Assembly: GCA_904063045.1 (NCBI GenBank)
Contig: CAJFCJ010000154.1
Span: forward strand, 1 to 45,940
Direction: 5' to 3'
Source of the DNA: Dimorphilus gyrociliatus
Lineage: Eukaryota > Annelida > Polychaeta > Dinophilidae
DNA: 45,940 bases
The position numbers and the translations under genes were made by a program. Under the pieces are notes generated by a model, which saw only the letters and a list, made by a program, of their open reading frames with translations, made no database searches and had not been told where the DNA came from. Positions 19,580 to 30,391 of the stretch are shown in pieces; position 1 is the first letter of the stretch; the number at the start of each line of letters is the position of its first letter.

Positions 19580-19750
19580 ATGAATAAGACTAAGAGAATA
19601 TCTTTAATACTATTGTTTTTTCTTATTGTAATAACTAAGTATTATTCATCGCTTGTGATTTATCATTATAGATTCCTATTATATCATTATTTGAAACCTG
19701 GTAAAGAATGTAATTCACTTATAAACAACAACGTTTTAATTATGATTTAG
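19580..19750 (+). CDS. Small hydrophobic ORF, 56 residues
   Basis: ATG at 19580, stop at 19748-19750. The N-terminus (ISLILLFFLIVITKYY) looks like a signal peptide or membrane anchor, followed by a short polar tail with one Cys. No CCC block precedes it. It ends 21 bp from the end of the convergent V-ATPase gene. It could be a real small membrane protein, or the 5' remnant of a secreted-protein gene. Confidence 0.3.
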   Translation: MNKTKRISLILLFFLIVITKYYSSLVIYHYRFLLYHYLKPGKECNSLINNNVLIMI

Positions 19751-19771
19751 GTTAGATTATATAGTATAGAT

Positions 19772-20266
19772 TTATTGTGCATTCAAATACGCTAATATAA
19801 TACTCATAAGTGCTATAAATTCAATAAAAATAGGTAATAACAGAAAAATTGTTCTAAACTTTTTTTGCTGTGTATAAGTTAGAATGGTACTTTTATAAGT
19901 AACACCTAAGGTATAAGCTGTTAGTCCAATTCCAATACCTCCAATTAAATAACTGCCTAGTAATTTGAAAGCCTTATGAGTAGTATCGATTGGTATTTTG
20001 GATAAGAAAAAGAATAGAATAAAGCTAAAAATTAAAGGACTAAGAATAAATACTAAAGCGGCAACCGCTGTCATTGTTTCTATTTTAATTTCTGCTGCTG
20101 CACAAATTGAAGGTGTTACTTTTTGTATTCCTAAACCAGTCCCAATAAAAACTGTGGCTAACATACCAAATAGACCTAAAAATGAAAATAGCCCAGTGAC
20201 CAAGTCCGAATCTCCGTTTTTTACTAGTTCTCCTACAAATGTTGGTTGTGTGCTTGATTCAGTCAT
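19772..20266 (-). CDS. V-type ATPase 16-kDa proteolipid subunit (c-type)
   Basis: A 164-residue protein with four predicted membrane helices (about 25-45, 67-92, 103-125 and 138-162), as in V-ATPase proteolipids. Features are GTGLGIQKVTPSICAAAEIK in loop 1, a GGIGIGLTAYTLGV glycine-rich helix 3, a QQKKF loop, and a helix 4 IFIEFIALMSIILA whose Glu is the expected proton-carrying residue. The protein forms the rotating ring of the proton pump in internal membranes. The sequence is divergent, so c and c' (Vma3 and Vma11 types) cannot be told apart. The start follows CTACCCTTTTAA (complement of 20273-20275). Confidence 0.85.
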   Translation of the reverse strand: MTESSTQPTFVGELVKNGDSDLVTGLFSFLGLFGMLATVFIGTGLGIQKVTPSICAAAEIKIETMTAVAALVFILSPLIFSFILFFFLSKIPIDTTHKAFKLLGSYLIGGIGIGLTAYTLGVTYKSTILTYTQQKKFRTIFLLLPIFIEFIALMSIILAYLNAQ

Positions 20267-20669
20267 TTAAAAGGGTAGTCTTATTTCTTTGATTTTATTG
20301 GCCATTTGAAACATTCTGTTTCATATTGAAACAATTATTTATACAAATAAATAAAACATGACACTTTTTTTATTGTAAAATAGTTAAAATTGAAATGTTT
20401 GTACACTTTTTGAGAAGCAATAAATTGGAATTTATTGTTATTTGAATTAACTTAACATTTTAAAATACAAATCATCTAATTATAATCATGAATTGCCGAA
20501 AAAAGAAAATCATTTTATGGAATTGAGCTTGTATCTAAATGATATTTTGATAAATAAAATATATGATTTTAATAAATTGATCACATTTTACCACTAATGG
20601 TGTATATATACTTTATTGTCTATCTATTCTTTTTTTATATAATATTACATAAAATCTGCCTCTGTTGTA
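20267..20669. other. Intergenic, nothing recognised
   Basis: Upstream region of the V-ATPase gene and left flank of integrase element 3. Two short gaaac/gtttc inverted strings near 20305-20335 are the only pattern seen. Confidence 0.4.
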
Positions 20670-20893
20670 TGTAATTAACACACTTCATAATATGGGCCGG
20701 GATCAGTATAGCTTTTTGAGATAAATAAAATAAGAGACACTTATATTTTGACTTTGTTCTAAATAAGGAAAGGGTCTGGTATGTAATTGGCGACCTAGCC
20801 TAATTACCATGAAAGAGTTTCTATATACGGATTTTAATCAGTGTGGAAGGGTTATAAAATAATTTGAAAAAACAATAAATAATTAGTATAATA

Positions 20894-22364
20894 CAGTGTG
20901 TAAAAAAAAGTGGTCACCCATATTTTTCTTGATTTATGAAAAATTAGGACATTCATTTTAAATAAGTATATATCAAACCTTTTATAATTGATCAATAAAG
21001 CTTTTCTATATTTTAAATTTTTCTGCTTATCTTCTTTTTAGTTATTTTAGTAAAAAATATCTTTAAGACTGTAAAAAAAAAGTGGTCACTATCATTTATT
21101 TCATAATATATCCTCCTTTTGCCCTATAAAGTAACAGTTCTGTTTTTTAAAAGGACAAAGCTAGTTTCTGACACGGTTCTACTGGCATTCTATTCCATTC
21201 TTCTGTTATAACAGCCTTTAGTTCGTTTCTTGTTTTAAACATTTTATTTCCTATTTTGGCCTTGATTATTGCCCACAAGTTTTTTATAGGGTTGCAATCA
21301 GGAGATTGAGCAGGCCAGCTTTCAACTTAAATATCATTTTCTCTGAAAATTTTATTTGCTGGTTTACTTGTATGTTTGGGATCGTTATCTTATACAAAAA
21401 TGAAATCAGATAATCCCATTTTAGAGGCCGAGTTAAACAAACAAGAGCTTAGCATGTTGCAGTAGTATGCTGCATCCATTTTTACATCGATAAATTTGAT
21501 TTCTCCAACACTATGATATGAACCCCCCATACCATTACAGATCATCCTCCAAATTTTAATGTACCCGAACATTTCTAGAAGTAATCGGTTCTCCTATACT
21601 TTTTATATCTTTACATTTCCATCTATATTTAACAAGTTAAATTTAGATTCATCACTAAAAATCATTGTTTTAACTCTACTTTCAGGCATTTTTATCCACC
21701 TCTTGCTAACTTCAAATCGGTTGATTATGTGCATTGGTTGAAGAAGTGGTTTTTTTTATTGGTGAAGCCGATATAAAGTCTAACTTGTTTAGGTAATTTT
21801 TCACTGTCATATGTGAACAGTCAATACCTTGTTTCTCTTTCAATTTTTCTACTAACTTTCTGCAAGATATAGTATAATCATTTTTTTACTTCCTTATATA
21901 GAAGTTCTATATTTTGACCTGTAACTTTTTTAGGCCTTCTATTTCCTCCCATATGCTCTATTTGATTATATTCATCTGCCTTTTTTACGATTTTCTGTAC
22001 AGATGAATACGGAATTCCTAAAATTGTAGAAATTTTCGTAGAAGAAATCTCTGAATTCTTCATCCCTATTATTCCTTCTTTCTTCTCGTTAGAGTAGTGT
22101 CGACCCATGTTGGGTATATTTGCTATTTTATTTTTATACCAAGGTGGAGGGAAAGTAGATTTCAATAGGTGTCCATTTTTTTTACAATCTTAAAGATATT
22201 TTTTATTAAAATTATTAAAAATAAGATAAGCAGAAAATTTTAAAATATAGAAAACCTTTAATGATTAATTATAAAATATTTGGTATATACTTATTCAGAA
22301 TAAAACAACCTAATTGTTTATTAATCAACAAAAATGTGAGTGACCACTTTTTTTTTACACACTG
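20894..22364 (-). mobile_element. Tc1/mariner-like element, copy 2, IR/DR type, nested
   Basis: A 1471-bp element with TA on both sides (20892-20893 and 22365-22366). The left inverted repeat has the A-run plus gtggtcac motif at its outer end (20894) and again at 21068-21089; the right end mirrors this. It is the same family as 8405-9874 but transcribed from the minus strand. It sits at the inner edge of the left TIR of integrase element 3. Confidence 0.93.
21096..22108 (-). pseudogene. Tc1-like transposase, multiply broken
   Basis: The start is the ATG at 22108 with ATACCCAAC before it. The first open part holds a helix-turn-helix of the Tc1/Tc3 kind (STKISTILGIPYSSVQKIVK) and a second DNA-binding segment with GGNRRPKKVTGQ. 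The DDE region follows in broken frames (IFSDESKFNL near 21650; the ends of the catalytic core near 21300). It is closely similar to copy 1 but carries different lesions. Confidence 0.85.
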
Positions 22365-22439
22365 TATATTAAACCTTGTTCAAGCCCATATGGGCAATAC
22401 AATTAAAATTACATCAGAATCAGTAAAAGAGAAATAATA

Positions 22440-23283
22440 AAGTATTTACAATATAACAAATACAAAGAAAGCCTTAGTAAAGACCAAAACAAGAATTTTA
22501 GAACAAAGGGTTAAGATGTTAAATTGGTGAATGGTATTCTTAAAATAAATAATAACCATTTAGATAAAATATTAGTTTGTGAATATGAATTTGAAAAAAA
22601 AGCTTATAATTATCAAAAAACATCATGAGCCTGATTATATAGAAATCAACAAACTATATGCTTTGATAAATGAAAAATACTATGGTATTAAGCAAATGGA
22701 TGTTAAGGATTTTGTATCAAGATGTGAATTATGTCAAAGTATTAAGCCCCCAAAAATCACAAAACAAATAAATGCTATTATACCAACAGCTGCGGATGAA
22801 AGGTTAATAATTGATCCAATTGACTTTCCAGGATTTAGTAGTATAAACAATGGAATGAAGTGCTGTTATACTATGGTAGACTCTCTTTCGATATTTAGTT
22901 TTGTATATCCTGTTTCATCTAAGCATGGATGTATATTAGCTTATATATTAGACAAGCTTTTTCAAAATGAAGGGCCGTGAAAAATAATACACACTGATAA
23001 TGTTAAAAAGTTTATTAATAGATGTGTTAGTTTGATTATAGATAGATATGGTATATAATATATAAGAGGAAGACCATATCATCCGCAAAGCCAAGATCAG
23101 GTAAAACATTTTAATAGATCTCTAAAAGATAAATTAATGAAAATAAATGAATGTGATATTTTCAATGGACAGGATAATATAAGGCGGATGGCTTACAGAT
23201 ATAATAATACACCTCATAAAGCAACGAATATCAAGCCTTCTATATTATATAGAGGTAAAATAAAATCCTATATAAACAAATAA
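22440..23283 (+). pseudogene. Decayed integrase of element 3
   Basis: The clearest frame is 22579-22980. It has CELC of the zinc module (about 22725), then IIDPIDFPG with an Asp at the first catalytic position, and LFQNEGP. After a TGA at 22978-22980 the same protein continues with IIHTDN (second Asp), RGRPYHPQSQ, and a degraded third block where the usual Glu is lost (QVKHFNRSLK). Several stops make it inactive. It is related to but clearly diverged from the integrases at 11003 and 38951. Confidence 0.8.
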
Positions 23284-23757
23284 CTAATATGGTAGTTAAT
23301 ACATTATGGTAAGAGAAAGATACCAAAACTATTCTTTAAGTTATATAATAGAGTTATAAATAAATCACTCCGCTAATATAGTTGTGGTAATAAAAGACTG
23401 TATACCCAATAGACTGATAGATTGTCTAGTGATACTATATTAACAATTCTCTTTATAATGATGAAGTTTATGAAGTTATTCAAATAAAAAATGATAGTAT
23501 TATAATAGTTGATAATTAAGGATATGAAAAGTTGGATTAAAAACAAAATTAAAAAGTTTATTATTCATTGTTTTTTAAGTTATTTTTCGTCCGTTTCACA
23601 CTGATTAAAATCCATATATAGAAACTCTTTCATGGTTATTAGGTTAAGGAGCCAATTACATACCAGACCCTTTCCTTATTTAGAACAAAGTCAAAATATA
23701 AGTATCTCAAAAAATTATACCGATCCCGGTCCATATCATTGGGGCATGTTAATACTT

Positions 23758-25329
23758 GAGGGGTATTAATTATATAAAACACATAACATGTTCTTCTAAT
23801 AAATAAATCGCTTTTTTTGTAAGATGAATGTGTTTAAAAGACTATTATTTTCTTATTTTTATAAATTATCTACCATTGTAGAATTTAAACGATAAGAATT
23901 GTTATTGAATATTAATAACTGGATTGATATATTAAATATCGTATATATAAATAGACAAAACATCAAAAATCTATTCAGATAAAAATCAAGTGATTATGAT
24001 AACTTGATATTATAAAGTTATAATACAACGATAAAATAAATAAATAAGAATTTTGACTATAATTTGAATTCACTAAAGAATCTAAAAAGAATATACCAAT
24101 ATATGTAAATATGTAAAAAATGTATAAATCTAGAAAACTTGATAAATAAACATCTAATAGCTAATCAAAAGTGCTTAGAGTAATATAAGAAATACCACAT
24201 AATAATTTTGTTTTTAAATTCTCTATTAAACTAAAATAATGTAATGCCAAAATTTATAAATTATTTAAAGCTTTTAAACAAAAATATACCTTAAAAATTG
24301 TCTAATGAATATTTATTTATAAACTTGAAGGAAAAGGAGTTTTCTATTTAAAATAGCGATAATAGTTCATACATGATTTCTATAAATAATAATAATAATA
24401 TAGTGACTGTGTTTATTTTAAACTGAAAAAACTTGTTCTTCATAATTTATAAGTAAAGGTTCTTAATTATAAGTTAGAAATCATTTACCTTTTTTGTTCT
24501 ATAAAATTTATATAATAATAAATATATAGAAAGAAAAAAAACTAAAAACAGTGGATCAACTAGTAACACAACGTGAAAGAATATTTAATACGATTAAATG
24601 AGATTATATAATGAAATAGTTAAATGGACAGATTTATTCTATGTAGCAAATAAAAGATTATTAGAAAGAAAAGGAAGAGAAATCATTCAGTACAAGAAAC
24701 AGTATTCAGCCAAGAGGAAACAATTAATATATATAGTAGATTATACACAAACATAAAAACACAAAAAAGTAATATGTAATAGCATTTGACAAGAGGAAAA
24801 AACAAATTCCGATCATTAAAATTAAAAACAGTTAAAATAGATCAAAGCCAAAATAATCCTAAAATAATAAAGAATAGTGACAAAATAATAAAAATACTAT
24901 CTTAATAAATGCAAATTAACAAGTCTCTTGAGGATTTATTCAAATTTACAAAGAAGAAGATTTCAGAAAGTATCTCAATGGTATACAAACCAGAAGAAGA
25001 AGATTTTTAAAGTAGAAAAAATAAATTTAGATATTTTAGAAGAAGAAAATAAATAATAGACTGGAAATGATTCGGTTCATGTAAATTAAAAACAAACAAC
25101 TAAATGAATACCAACAATAATTAAAAATTCTTATTCAAAAATCAAATTTTCTTTTAAACTTTAGATTTAAATATATTGAGATTTAAAAAAAAACAAGAAT
25201 CTAAAAAATTTAATTAATTTAGTTTTAAAACAAAAACTTCGTGTTTAAAATATTTATCAGTAATTTTTAGACTATAAAACATCATAGCTTTATTTTATAA
25301 TAAAAATTTTAATAGAAAATTTAATAGAA
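23758..25329. other. Long intergenic region with relic of an unidentified repeated coding element (copy B)
   Basis: From about 24550 to 25130 a broken coding sequence can be read, for example RLYNEIVKWTDLFYVANKRL after 24600 and EEDFRKYLNGIQTRRRR near 24950. Blocks of it match 18780-19320. The rest of the stretch shows nothing recognisable. Confidence 0.4.
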
Positions 25330-26214
25330 TCATCTTTTCCAGCCTTTATAAACAGAATAAGCAAGTTGTAATATTCCTATTAATACATGAAAAATTATTA
25401 TTTTGATTAAAGTCTTTTCAAGTCTCTCGCTATTTCTTGTATTCAAATTTTCACTTAACATTTCTAGAATACCTTGAATAGTATCACAACGCTTGTTAAG
25501 TAATTCTGCTCTATTCTTTATTTCTAAACAGTGTTTTAAGTTCTCATAAAGTTTACTATATTCAGGATAGTACCACAGCACTTCTGGTTCATCTAAAATA
25601 TTAGATACTAAGTTAATATTTATTCTAAGCATGTGGAGTTTTGCCATCAGCTTTAGAACATCCTTTCTAGATCTAGTCAGAGATCCACTTGCTTCTAGCT
25701 GTTCTGGAAGTCCTTTTGTTACTTCTATTGTCTTATCTGTTAGGTTCTCAAAGTAGTCTAACTTTACAGACTGTGCAACTGCACTGGATATTACCATCTT
25801 ATCAAAGTGATCTTCCGAGTTTAGATAGAAAATATCATTTATAAAGACGGGTGGCTTCTCTGTAATTCCATACTTAAAATTTTCTATTTCTACTTTACTT
25901 TGGTCGTATTTATCAATAAAGTGGCTTTTAAGTGATACTATAAGTCTTGCCTCTTCTTTATCAAGCATTCCCCATGTAACTACTACTCCATAAGCAAAGA
26001 AGAATATCTGGGCACCACTGTAAACTGTGTATAAACACTCTCCGTAGTACATTAAACTCTTATCAAACCCTTCGTTCTCTTTCGTAAACCTACTGAGAGA
26101 TTTTAAGTTTATAGTTTCACTGATACAATAAGCAGTTATTCTCTTAAGACGTTCTACTTCTGGAACGTCATCCATAGGTGGCATTCTCTTTGTAAGAGGA
26201 AAGGCTTCTTTCAT
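25330..26214 (-). CDS. Rmd1/DUF155 family membrane protein
   Basis: A 294-residue protein with DUF155 hallmarks: RITAYCISETINL (about 25-37), AQIFFFAYGVVVTWGM (about 68-83), the D/E-rich middle, LTDKTIEVTKGLPEQLEASG, and SNILDEPEVLWYYPEYSKLYENL (about 203-225). It ends with a transmembrane segment (IKIIIFHVLIGILQLAYSVY), as in fungal Rmd1/Rmd8. The family includes the mitochondrial RMND1, but the role in microsporidia is unknown. The ATG used here is internal. A better placed ATG at 26309 follows ACCCTTC but is one base out of frame, and the conserved frame is open up to about 26300. The true N-terminus is therefore probably about 30 residues longer, with a one-base discrepancy near 26303-26309. 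Confidence 0.82.
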   Translation of the reverse strand: MKEAFPLTKRMPPMDDVPEVERLKRITAYCISETINLKSLSRFTKENEGFDKSLMYYGECLYTVYSGAQIFFFAYGVVVTWGMLDKEEARLIVSLKSHFIDKYDQSKVEIENFKYGITEKPPVFINDIFYLNSEDHFDKMVISSAVAQSVKLDYFENLTDKTIEVTKGLPEQLEASGSLTRSRKDVLKLMAKLHMLRININLVSNILDEPEVLWYYPEYSKLYENLKHCLEIKNRAELLNKRCDTIQGILEMLSENLNTRNSERLEKTLIKIIIFHVLIGILQLAYSVYKGWKR

Positions 26215-26309
26215 TGCTCTTAATTCTATTCTTGTTTGCTTCCTAGAAGATGTGTCTTCATGCCCTTCAATAATATTTTCTGAGTGTTCTTTTTCTTTAT
26301 CTCAGCCAT

Positions 26310-27260
26310 TTTTTTGAAGGGTTGCTAGAAATCATAGAATATTGAGTTTAGCCCCTTTTCTAAAATTTTGATTTTAAAATATCATTAAGATATTGAAAGG
26401 CGGTTCATTCTAGGAATGTAGTACTTATTTTTAAGTTAAACAAATTTTTATAATTATTTTACCCCAAAGCTCACATCTATAGTAAATCTTAAATAGAGGT
26501 TTATCGTTCTTTTGTACTTTTTATAAACATATAATATCATTAGTAAATTTTTTTTTATTACTTAATTCCCGTAGGTTTATTACCATTCTCTAAAAAGCTG
26601 CTTCTAAAATAACTGTATTAAAAAAAGACTGGCTTGTTCTGCTTTTAAAGCAACACGATTTAGAGAATCGTTTATGAAAACAGCTGTATTTGTAGGTTAT
26701 ACTTGATAAATTTTCTCTATTTCGACATTTTGCTTTTCTATTACTTAGAATATATCAATAGAAACCATTTTATGGCTAAAAACCTTTATTTACGATTTAA
26801 TATATTAAAGTATTAGGAACTAAATATAAACAGTTATAGAAAAACAGGGGTTCTTCATATACTATCCTATATAACACATCTATCAATAAACTATTCAGTC
26901 TTAACAAAATATTCCAAATATATTTTTATATTTACATTCTAAATATTTATCAGGTAAACATGTCAATTTGTCTACGGCTAGAAGTTTGTATTGATAGTAA
27001 ATCTATTAATATAGCTTTAATTAAAATATTTTTAAGCTTGAAAAGAATTACAGAATTAATACAGTTTTGAAATAAAATGTATTCATTTATTCTGATATTG
27101 TTTAATACATTATAAACTTAATTTTCCTTATTTGAAATGATTGTTAAGTGAAAAGAGTAACTCTGAGTTACAAATTATGATTTGATTTCTGATTTAAATT
27201 TTTTATTTTAATATTTTCTATAATCGTAATTATAAATATATTTCATAAAGATCATCCCAT
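26310..27260. other. Intergenic, no gene recognised
   Basis: Contains the divergent start regions of the Rmd1-like gene (CCC complement at 26319-26321) and of the orphan at 27261 (CCC 27256-27258). A short minus-strand peptide with coding character (FINDSLNRVALKAEQASL, about 26690-26620) may be a pseudogene scrap. Confidence 0.35.
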
Positions 27261-28013
27261 ATGAACACTATTCTAAACCTGATGAAAGTATCAAAATATA
27301 CTAAGAACCTATCAGAGGAAGATGTTATTTCACTCTTTAACAACAGTATTTTTCTATCCTCCTTAGAAACTAAAATATTATTTTTCGGCTCTAAAAAGCC
27401 ATATCTCTATTCTTGTCTAGAGGAACCACGTATAATCACAGAGAAGATAACAAAGTTAAACAAAACACAAACAGAAACAGATTTAAATGACCTGATTAAA
27501 GAATTTGTGAGAAACAAAGCCTTTGATTTTGCGGTTTTAGAAAAAAACGTACACTTTATTTTATCAAGAAAAGAAAATTTAGTTGAAGTTTGTTCAATTA
27601 GTAGTTTAGACACCAAACTGGATACTTTTTCAGTTTTAGAGATTATAAAAGACTTAGATTTCCTATCTAGAGAGAGGATTGATATAAGCAATAATAGTAA
27701 TAAAGTAGAGATAATACAAAATAAAATAGTATATGGAGAAATAAATGGAAGTTTAAATTATGAAAACATCAAATCTACGTATTCACTATTAAAAATGAAC
27801 GAAATTGTAGATTTGTTAAAAAATCAGCTTAAAAAAATAAAAAACAAAAACAATTACTTCATAGTACTAAAAAGCAATACAAATGTTGCTCTTATTAAAA
27901 GGAACGGAAATCTCCAACTCTTAGTCTACGATTTTCTGAGAGAAAAAGACTCTGTTTTAGGTAAAAAAATGGCAGAATTACATTCAAATATAAGAAAGTG
28001 TTATATTAAATAA
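27261..28013 (+). CDS. Orphan protein, 250 residues
   Basis: Intact frame; the ATG follows CATCCCAT (CCC 27256-27258). The family was not recognised. The sequence is soluble, Leu/Lys/Asn-rich, mixed helix and strand, without signal peptide or membrane segment. The Asn/Lys-rich stretch KNQLKKIKNKNNYFIVLKSN (about 192-211) may be a linker. The start context and length argue for a real gene. Confidence 0.7.
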   Translation: MNTILNLMKVSKYTKNLSEEDVISLFNNSIFLSSLETKILFFGSKKPYLYSCLEEPRIITEKITKLNKTQTETDLNDLIKEFVRNKAFDFAVLEKNVHFILSRKENLVEVCSISSLDTKLDTFSVLEIIKDLDFLSRERIDISNNSNKVEIIQNKIVYGEINGSLNYENIKSTYSLLKMNEIVDLLKNQLKKIKNKNNYFIVLKSNTNVALIKRNGNLQLLVYDFLREKDSVLGKKMAELHSNIRKCYIK

Positions 28014-28214
28014 AAGAATGATTCGCGCTTATTTTGGTTCATGTAAAGAATATAACAGGTATTTTAAAATTGTTAACTTTTTATGTAGTTTTTTTAAAAA
28101 TATAAATAAGTTGTTTTTATTGAATAATCTAAAATTAATCCACCTATATAATAAATAAATAAAGATTTTAATTAATCTCTTGAACTTTTCAAACCTTTTA
28201 AATCATATAGACTG

Positions 28215-28960
28215 CAATAAATAAAAGAACTGGAGGACTTTACAGTTGATCTGCCTTCTTATATGTCTTTTAGCCATACTCCATAGGTATGCTATATTTT
28301 GGGAGTGAGCTTCAGGATCATCTTGACTTACGAAGTATTTATTGTGATTCATACTACCATGGTCGTATCCATTACTTATCTGGGACAGACTAATACGATA
28401 TGCTCTTCATTTGTCTGTTATCATTTTTGTACCTGGAAAAATATTTTGTAATATTATATTTTGTATTGTTTGAGTCCTTATATCAGGAACTTCGATTACA
28501 AATATATTGCTTGTTCCACGTTCTATTCCTTCTATATACCACCTCCGTTCTAATAACCTGCCTCTATTATATTTTATTTTTAAAAGTAGACTTTCATCCA
28601 TTTTAACAAATTTATTTTCTCTATTTTCGTCGATTTCACCTACTTGGCTTGTATTCTGTTGTATATAATCGCTCCTAGAAGTACTTTCTCCCGCTTAGTT
28701 ATAGAAGTTCTAGAAATGGTTAAATCAAAAGCTAACACAGACCTTTAAACACCATAAATTAACTTTCTAATGATAAATTACAATTAAAGAAAAAGCCTCC
28801 ATATCTAATAGACTGTTTTGTTTTGCATAGTCTACAAAGAAAACGAAATCTATCAATTAATTTATTTTCTTTGTCTAAAAACATTGAAACTCTCTATAAT
28901 CAGGGGATTCCGGCTTATTATTTATTAATCGCAATTTAGTCATAAACTCAATATATTCTT
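28215..28960 (-). pseudogene. Decayed Merlin transposase
   Basis: Read on the minus strand: a zinc-ribbon remnant (FRFLCRLCKTKQSIRYGGFF, about 28870-28800), the first catalytic block and beta hairpin in the open frame 28407-28601 (MDESLLLKIKYNRGRLLERR, IIEGIERGT-like and EVPDIRTQT), then SMNHNKYFVSQDDPEAHSQN and LWSMAKRHIRRQ down to about 28230. This order matches Merlin transposases. Frameshifts and stops are numerous. No terminal repeats were identified. Confidence 0.75.
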
Positions 28961-29389
28961 TTTTCTCATTTATGTTTTCGAAAACATCACCTCGTAATTT
29001 TAAACATCTGATTTCATAAAAGGTGAAAATTTCTGATTCAACTATTATATAATTTGAACTTTTTAGGAATCCGTTTTACTTAAAGAGGTCTTACTTCGAA
29101 TTTCAACACCTTTTTTTGTTTACATTCCCCCCTGTTTGATTGCTTTTCAAATTTATAAAAAACTTTTCTAATGAATAGTTTAATTAAAAGTATATTTTTA
29201 TAGTTTTCGAATGAAAAGTAGGTTCATGTAGATTATAGTGGGGGTTTGAAAATTTTTAAGAGCCCCTTCTGAAATAAATGTCATTTTCCAAAAATTCGAA
29301 ATATATTATACCTGATACAGAAATATTTTCTTTTTTACTATAAAAAATACCAATTTACATTTTGATTACTTTGAAACAATATTTGATAA
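28961..29389. other. Intergenic, nothing recognised
   Basis: Between two Merlin relics of opposite orientation. No supportable feature. Confidence 0.35.
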
Positions 29390-29770
29390 AAAAGACTTGC
29401 TTAGTTTTATGGCACGTTGGCGTTTAATAAATAATCTACAAAAGTGCGACAATTGTAGCATTTATACGTTTTTGCATAAAGAAACGACGATTATTAATGG
29501 ATATATATTTGTATGTTGAATATATAAGAAGAAACGTTCAGTAAGATATGGTAGCTTTTTCAAATCATGTTTAAATTTTAAAAAAGTTCTTAAAATGCCC
29601 CAACAAGCTTTTATATGCAGTACAAAAAGGAGTTATAGCACATGATCCGGAAACACACACCCAAAACATTGAATGTTTATGGAGTGTTACAAAAATGCAT
29701 ATAAGAAAGCACACTAACTGTAAAAATTTACACTGATTTCCCCTCTTAAAATGTATTTGGTTTAAAAAAT
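29390..29770 (+). pseudogene. Merlin transposase relic with the middle deleted
   Basis: The N-terminal part (LQKCDNCSIYTFLHKE, about 29433-29480, followed by SVRYGSFFKSCLNFKKVL, about 29541-29595) is joined almost directly to the C-terminal part (AHDPETHTQNIECLWSVTKM, about 29640-29700). About half of the transposase, including the first two catalytic Asp residues, is missing. The shape is that of an internally deleted, non-autonomous transposon. Confidence 0.65.
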
Positions 29771-30391
29771 TAGATAAATTTTAAGATTGAATGAAATGTT
29801 TATTTTATTATCAAGTAATGATTATGAAATCGAAATTGACGGATTCAATTAAAATACAATTTATAATTTATTTATTTTTAAATTGTTAAAATTTTTAAAA
29901 AAACTACATAATCAACAGAAACTAAAATATAAGAAAAGAAAAAACTCCTAGTTTTGTGAGTTAGTGTTCATATTATAATACATCTTAAATTTAGTTAAAT
30001 AGCTAAAAAGATGATGAGTTTTGGCGACTAGAAAAATTAGATTTTCAAATATATTTCTTTTATTATGTCTTTGTGTTTTTATTTTCTCAATTTGAATGCT
30101 GGTTTTCCGCTTATTATAAAAATAAAAGTTAAAAAAAACTTCAAATTTAGAAAAAAAAAATTATTTTACTGTGTATATTTTTTCCTACTTCTTTGAACTA
30201 AAAACAGTAAAGAACACTAAAAAAGATTGATTTAAAGTTTAATAAATAATAATTTAACTTATATAGAAATTCGTTTACATAAGAACGTTGACTCTAAACT
30301 TTATTTTATAGTCCTTTATAAAAAATTTTTAACAAATAATTTTTTAATATCCAAAAATGGTAGTACTTAGATTTATAAAAATATAACCGTT
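29771..30391. other. Intergenic, nothing recognised
   Basis: AT-rich sequence before the serpin-like gene. Only a weak ACC sits upstream of its ATG. Confidence 0.4.

Larger units (their letters stand above)
20670..23757 (+). mobile_element. Integrase-encoding TIR transposon, copy 3 (decayed), interrupted by a Tc1-like element
   Basis: Left (about 20670-20891) and right (about 23554-23757) ends are inverted repeats of about 200 bp. Shared stretches include ccgggatc, ttttgactttgttc, ataaggaaagggtctggt and catgaaagagtttctata. Between them lie a Tc1-like element (20894-22364) and a broken H2C2/DDE integrase (about 22440-23283). Without the insertion the element would be about 1.6 kb, matching copies 1 and 2. 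The exact outer ends are uncertain because the outermost bases diverge. Confidence 0.82.
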
